DNA of 10,305 nucleotides from Amylibacter sp. (GTDB taxonomy: Bacteria; Pseudomonadota; Alphaproteobacteria; Rhodobacterales; Rhodobacteraceae): NCBI GenBank assembly GCA_027083485.1, contig JALWOO010000836.1, positions 1 to 10,305 on the forward strand. The letters run 5' to 3'. Made by a program: the position numbers and the translations under genes. Below are positions 7,292-10,305 of this stretch, piece by piece. A model generated the notes under the pieces. The model saw nothing but the letters and a program-made list of their open reading frames with translations, ran no database searches and had not been told where the DNA came from. Within the stretch, counting starts at the first letter, position 1; the number at the start of each line of letters is the position of its first letter.

Positions 7292-8347
7292 ATGCTTTTC
7301 AAGGTTTTTCTCCTCGCTATTGTGATGATCCTGCAACCGATTGCCGGCAGCGCCAAAACCTTAAGCCACAAAGAAGCGCTCAAGGCCGTGCAGCCGCCGT
7401 CCGGTAAAATCTGGCATGGCACCTATGTTGGCAAAATGGTGCCGCATCCCAAATACGGCGAAGTCGAGGTTGCTCCGCTTCGGGGCGTGATTGCCTATGA
7501 GCGGGCCGTTAAGAAAAAGGTTGGCTGGATTACATTTAACGACGACTGGTTCCAAACCCGCCGTTTTCCAATCAAGCGAGTGCGCGCAATCCGCAAGCAC
7601 GGTGCCATTCCCTATGTCCGCCTGATGTTGCGCTCAGACCCGTTTCAGGAACACAAGGAACCTCTGTTCACCACCAAGGCAATTGCCGATGGAAAATTTG
7701 ACCGCGATTTGCAAAAATGGTTTCGGGGAGCCGCGAAATTCAGCATGCCCTTGTTGGTTGAATACGGCACCGAAGTAAACGGCGAGTGGTTCCCGTGGAA
7801 CGGCGTCTGGAGCGGCCGCAAAAAGGGCGCTGCGCAATTTGTCAAAGCATACCGCCACATCGTTCGCCTGGCCCGCAAAAACGGGGCTTCCAATATTGTC
7901 TGGATTTTCCATGTTAATTATCTGGACGGCCCGCAAAAACCCTGGAACCGGATGGAGAACTATTATCCCGGCGACAGGTTCGTCGATTGGCTGGGCATTT
8001 CGATATATTCAACTATGAACCCTTACGAAAACTACAAAGTCCCGTTTCGGCGCGTGGGAAAAACCATTCAGCGGCTCAAGAAGATGGCTCCGAAAAAACC
8101 GATCATCCTGTCCGAATTCGGCACCGATATTCGCAACCCCTATGAACCCGCCGGCCCCTGGGCAAAAGGCGCATTAACCGACCTGATCAACAACCGCTGG
8201 CCAGAGGTTATCGGCTTTAACTGGTGGAATGAACGCTGGCCAAACGGGAATGACCCGAAACGGGCAACGGACTTGCGCGTAAAGGCAAGCCCGGCTTTGC
8301 GGCGCGTCTTTCGCCAAAAACTTGCCAATCCCCGCATAGCGCCCTAA
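7292..8347 (+). CDS. Secreted GH26-like glycoside hydrolase (beta-mannanase superfamily)
   Basis: A 351-residue exported protein. The signal peptide is residues 1-21 (MLFKVFLLAIVMILQPIAGSA, cleavage before KT). The mature part reads as a clan GH-A barrel of the GH26 type. The acid/base candidate is E161 in GTEVNGEWFPW, corresponding to the HExNGxW motif. YYPGDRFVDWLGISIYS (225-240) is the typical strand before the last part of the barrel, and the nucleophile candidate is E275 in PIILSEFGTD. GH26 enzymes retain configuration and cut beta-1,4-mannan, beta-1,3-xylan or mixed-linkage glucans, so the substrate is open. Thr160 stands where GH26 members usually have histidine before the acid/base. 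AAGGAA at 7277-7282 overlaps the end of the preceding gene, 6 bp of gap remains, and the two genes are surely co-transcribed. The stop overlaps the convergent reductase stop. Confidence 0.8.
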   Translation: MLFKVFLLAIVMILQPIAGSAKTLSHKEALKAVQPPSGKIWHGTYVGKMVPHPKYGEVEVAPLRGVIAYERAVKKKVGWITFNDDWFQTRRFPIKRVRAIRKHGAIPYVRLMLRSDPFQEHKEPLFTTKAIADGKFDRDLQKWFRGAAKFSMPLLVEYGTEVNGEWFPWNGVWSGRKKGAAQFVKAYRHIVRLARKNGASNIVWIFHVNYLDGPQKPWNRMENYYPGDRFVDWLGISIYSTMNPYENYKVPFRRVGKTIQRLKKMAPKKPIILSEFGTDIRNPYEPAGPWAKGALTDLINNRWPEVIGFNWWNERWPNGNDPKRATDLRVKASPALRRVFRQKLANPRIAP

Positions 8348-9369
8348 ACCTGTTTCAAATCAATTAGAGATTGACCCATAGCGCGGATTGCTTCGTCATT
8401 GCTTTTTAGCGTTCTGCCAAGAAGTGTCTCTATTAGCGGCGTTTGCATATTGTGCCGACGGCCCAGATTGATTGCCGCTGTTTTGACATCCCCGTCGAAC
8501 AGCCCGATCAACCGCACCAGAAAATCCGGCAGCTGGCGCGGTTTGATCTTTTTGGCATAGGTCGGGAAATTTTCCGCCAGAGATTTCGCAATATCCACCA
8601 TCGGCAGGCTTGGTCCTGTGGCAAACACACGCCGCCCGAAAACCGCATTGTTCTGCATTGCACGGATATGAAGCTCCGCCGCATCACGCACATCTATCAA
8701 CGAAAAATAGATCCGCGGCATGCCCGGAAATTCCCCGTCCATTATCCGTTTAATCACTGCACCGGATGTGCCGATATCCTGCTCAAGCAACGGTCCCATA
8801 ATAAAGCCCGGATTAATCACCGTTAAATCATCACGCCGGTTGGCCTGCTCCATGATTTTCCACGCTTCTTGTTCTGCAAGGGTTTTTGATAGCACATAAG
8901 CATTCACATCATCCCCGCCCGGCCGGGTCCAGTCAGCCTCTCCGTAAGGTTTCGTGCGGGACTTATCGTGCCCATGACAAACCGCCACCATCGACGAGGT
9001 CAGCACAATGCGTTTCACCTGACTGTCGAGCGCCGCAGTCAGCGCGCGGCGCGTGCCTTCCAATGCGGGTTTGATGATGTCATCGGGGTCTTTAGGGGTG
9101 GTGGTCACAAATGGCGAAGCCGTGTGCAAAAGGTAATCCACACCTGCCATTGCCTCGGCCCAACCGGCATCCTGTAGCAAGTCCAGCTCGACAAAGCTCA
9201 AACGCGATGTATCTGCGCCCTGCTCTTCCAATACCTTGCGGATATGCGCCCCCTTGGCCGCTGTCCGCACAGATCCCCGCACTGTATAGCCCTCCGCCAA
9301 AAGCTGCAAAAGAATGTGGCTGGCAAGAAAACCGGACGCGCCGGTCACAAGAATGGTTTGCTGGGTCAT
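8344..9369 (-). CDS. NAD(P)-dependent reductase, dihydroflavonol-4-reductase-like extended SDR
   Basis: A cytoplasmic oxidoreductase of the extended SDR superfamily, 341 residues. The Rossmann nucleotide loop is TGASGFLASHIL (residues 9-20, GxxGxxA pattern). R32 and R35 after the second strand hint at NADPH preference. The catalytic triad is present: S125/S126 in VLTSSMVAV, and Y158 with K162 in YVLSK. The TASPF (83-87) and NPGFIMGPLL (186-195) stretches are typical of bacterial aldehyde reductases related to dihydroflavonol 4-reductase, which reduce aldehydes or ketones. GGAGAAG lies just upstream of the ATG. The gene is divergent from a TetR regulator that probably controls it, and its end overlaps the convergent GH26-like gene by 4 bp. 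The physiological carbonyl substrate is unknown; a detoxification role would fit TetR control, but that is inference. Confidence 0.9.
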   Translation of the reverse strand: MTQQTILVTGASGFLASHILLQLLAEGYTVRGSVRTAAKGAHIRKVLEEQGADTSRLSFVELDLLQDAGWAEAMAGVDYLLHTASPFVTTTPKDPDDIIKPALEGTRRALTAALDSQVKRIVLTSSMVAVCHGHDKSRTKPYGEADWTRPGGDDVNAYVLSKTLAEQEAWKIMEQANRRDDLTVINPGFIMGPLLEQDIGTSGAVIKRIMDGEFPGMPRIYFSLIDVRDAAELHIRAMQNNAVFGRRVFATGPSLPMVDIAKSLAENFPTYAKKIKPRQLPDFLVRLIGLFDGDVKTAAINLGRRHNMQTPLIETLLGRTLKSNDEAIRAMGQSLIDLKQV

Positions 9370-9419
9370 GTGCTTCTCCGAGTTTTATTTTTTGACGTTC
9401 TGACGTTTTTTGCACTTTT

Positions 9420-9442
9420 TGTCAATTAGTATTATCCTGACA
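9420..9442. promoter_or_regulatory. Candidate TetR operator in the reductase/tetR divergent promoter
   Basis: TGTCA (9420-9424) and TGACA (9438-9442) form an inverted repeat with a 13-base centre, 23 bp in all, a size usual for TetR-family sites. It overlaps TATTAT (9430-9435), a good -10 candidate for tetR, with TTTTGC (9408-9413) as a fair -35 at 16-base spacing. On the minus strand its left end is part of a perfect -35 hexamer TTGACA (9425-9420) for the reductase gene, though no strong -10 follows it. Binding here could repress both genes. The repeat is seen; the role is inferred from position. Confidence 0.45.
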
Positions 9443-9481
9443 TGAATTGCACCTTCCTCGATCAGGGAATAGAACGACGCT

Positions 9482-10042
9482 ATGGACGACAAAAAACAAC
9501 ATATTCTGAACGCAGCCCTGCGCGTTGTTACCGATTACGGTTTCAAACGCACCTCGATGGAGGACATCGCGCGCGAGGCCGGTGTCTCGCGTCCGGCAAT
9601 CTATCAATGGTTCCGTAACAAGGATGACGTATTTCTGTCCTGTCTGGACATGGTGATCGAGCAGGCCTTTAGCCTTGCCGAAACCAAAAGCGCCGAACAG
9701 ACAAGCCCCAAAGCCAAGGTTGCGGCCTATCTAAAAGCCTACATGGGGTTTTATCATAGCCTGCTGATTGCCGGTCGCCACGGGCAGGAACTTCTTGACC
9801 TGAACAACCGGCTCGGTGCGCAGAAATCGACCGACGCAATGGAACGCTTCATTGTGGCCCTGAACGCGCTCATGCAGCTGCCCGCCGATGCCGAAGAAGG
9901 CCATGTTCTGGCGCATTCGGCTGCCGGTATCAAGTATCAGACACCGGACCCTGCGCGCTTCAGCTCCCGGCTTGATTTGCTGTTGGAACGGTTTCTGGCA
10001 TCGAATTTTACATCAGCCAACACCCCACAAACCAGCCGGTAG
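9482..10042 (+). CDS. TetR-family transcriptional regulator
   Basis: A DNA-binding regulator of 186 residues, normal for the family. The N-terminal helix-turn-helix covers about residues 9-51: an ILNAALRVVTDYGFKRTSMEDIA region, then REAGVSRPAIYQWFRNKDDVF, which contains the turn (AGVS) and the recognition helix with the conserved YxxFxxK pattern (Y41, F44, K47). The C-terminal half (about 75-175) is a helical ligand and dimerisation domain without recognisable subfamily marks. It is divergent from the DFR-like reductase across 112 bp, the standard arrangement for a local repressor. An inverted repeat in that gap may be its operator. The ribosome site is modest: AGGGA at 9464-9468 is 13 bases from the ATG, slightly far. 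The effector is unknown; a carbonyl compound handled by the reductase is a reasonable guess. Confidence 0.93.
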   Translation: MDDKKQHILNAALRVVTDYGFKRTSMEDIAREAGVSRPAIYQWFRNKDDVFLSCLDMVIEQAFSLAETKSAEQTSPKAKVAAYLKAYMGFYHSLLIAGRHGQELLDLNNRLGAQKSTDAMERFIVALNALMQLPADAEEGHVLAHSAAGIKYQTPDPARFSSRLDLLLERFLASNFTSANTPQTSR

Positions 10043-10062
10043 ACAGCCCCCGCAAGGTGGGT

Positions 10063-10305
10063 TTATGGGGCAGACACTTCCAGAATATGCACCCATGTGT
10101 CACCATACCGCCGCACGTCCAGCAGGGAAAAACCTGCGGGCGGAATTTGCTGGGTGTTTTCTTCCCAAACCACAAGCGCATCCGCTGCCAGCCAGCCGCC
10201 TGATCGGGCTGCCAACAAGGCTTTGCCGCCCAGCCCCTTGCCATAAGGCGGGTCCAGAAATACCAGATTAAACGGCTCCATTGTTGCCGTACCCAACCGC
10301 GTGGC
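10063..10305 (-). CDS. rsmD: 16S rRNA (guanine966-N2)-methyltransferase, C-terminal part (N-terminus beyond window)
   Basis: The final 80 residues of an open frame entering from the right edge. The reading MEPFNLVFLDPPYGKGLGGKALLAA contains DPPY, the catalytic N-methyltransferase motif IV, in the exact context seen in RsmD. It is followed by the family-typical GGWLAADALVVWEE and a short C-terminal strand pair ending HILEVSAP. RsmD methylates N2 of G966 in helix 31 of 16S rRNA using S-adenosylmethionine. The N-terminal SAM-binding part (motif I) is outside the window, so there is no visible start; internal TTG or ATG codons are not the true start. It converges on tetR with 20 bp between the stop codons, and no clear terminator is seen there. 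Confidence 0.87.
   Translation of the reverse strand, partial: ATRLGTATMEPFNLVFLDPPYGKGLGGKALLAARSGGWLAADALVVWEENTQQIPPAGFSLLDVRRYGDTWVHILEVSAP

Noticed and set aside
8335..8384. Direct repeat CATAGCGC at 8335-8342 and 8377-8384
   Set aside because: Eight bases inside two convergent coding ends; expected by chance and no element boundary is visible.
10043..10062. Possible bidirectional terminator between tetR and rsmD
   Set aside because: Only a 3-4 bp imperfect CCC/GGG pairing is present with a weak T tail; not enough to call.

Overview
The window looks like a chromosomal segment of an alphaproteobacterium, most likely Rhodobacterales (Roseobacter-type). This rests on moderate GC content, the style of the proteins, the sulfotransferase-like P-loop protein and the dense gene packing. 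It is an inference from sequence character, not a database match. There are nine protein-coding genes, two of them cut by the window edges. I see no RNA genes, insertion sequences, CRISPR arrays or integrase-type signals.

Left part (1-3697, minus strand): an ABC importer of the dipeptide/oligopeptide (Dpp/Opp) type, transcribed leftward as binding protein, then permease B, then permease C. The C gene runs off the left edge only a few residues short of its expected end. The ATPase genes are not in view and would be expected further left. A GC-rich stem-loop lies between the binding-protein gene and the permeases.

Middle (3698-4037): a 340-bp AT-rich divergent intergenic region with a palindrome, a hairpin and copies of a short TCAGGATAAT motif. 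To its right, an apparent four-gene plus-strand operon (4038-8347) encodes an ArgE-type deacetylase, an M20 amidohydrolase of the hippurate hydrolase/aminoacylase type, a sulfotransferase-like P-loop protein and a secreted GH26-like glycoside hydrolase. The gaps are 11, 3 and 6 bp. The importer and the two M20 enzymes make a plausible uptake-and-hydrolysis module for peptides or N-acylated amino acids. The last two genes suggest carbohydrate work and are unexpected partners.

Right part (8344-10305): a minus-strand dihydroflavonol-4-reductase-like NAD(P)-dependent reductase, whose stop codon overlaps that of the GH26-like gene. It is divergent from a TetR-family regulator, and a candidate operator sits between them. 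At the right edge is the C-terminal part of rsmD (16S rRNA guanine-N2 methyltransferase), convergent with tetR.

Nothing here is clearly a new system. The most interesting points are the mixed amidohydrolase/sulfotransferase/GH26 operon, the candidate TetR operator, and a 14-bp motif shared between the operon's upstream region and that operator.
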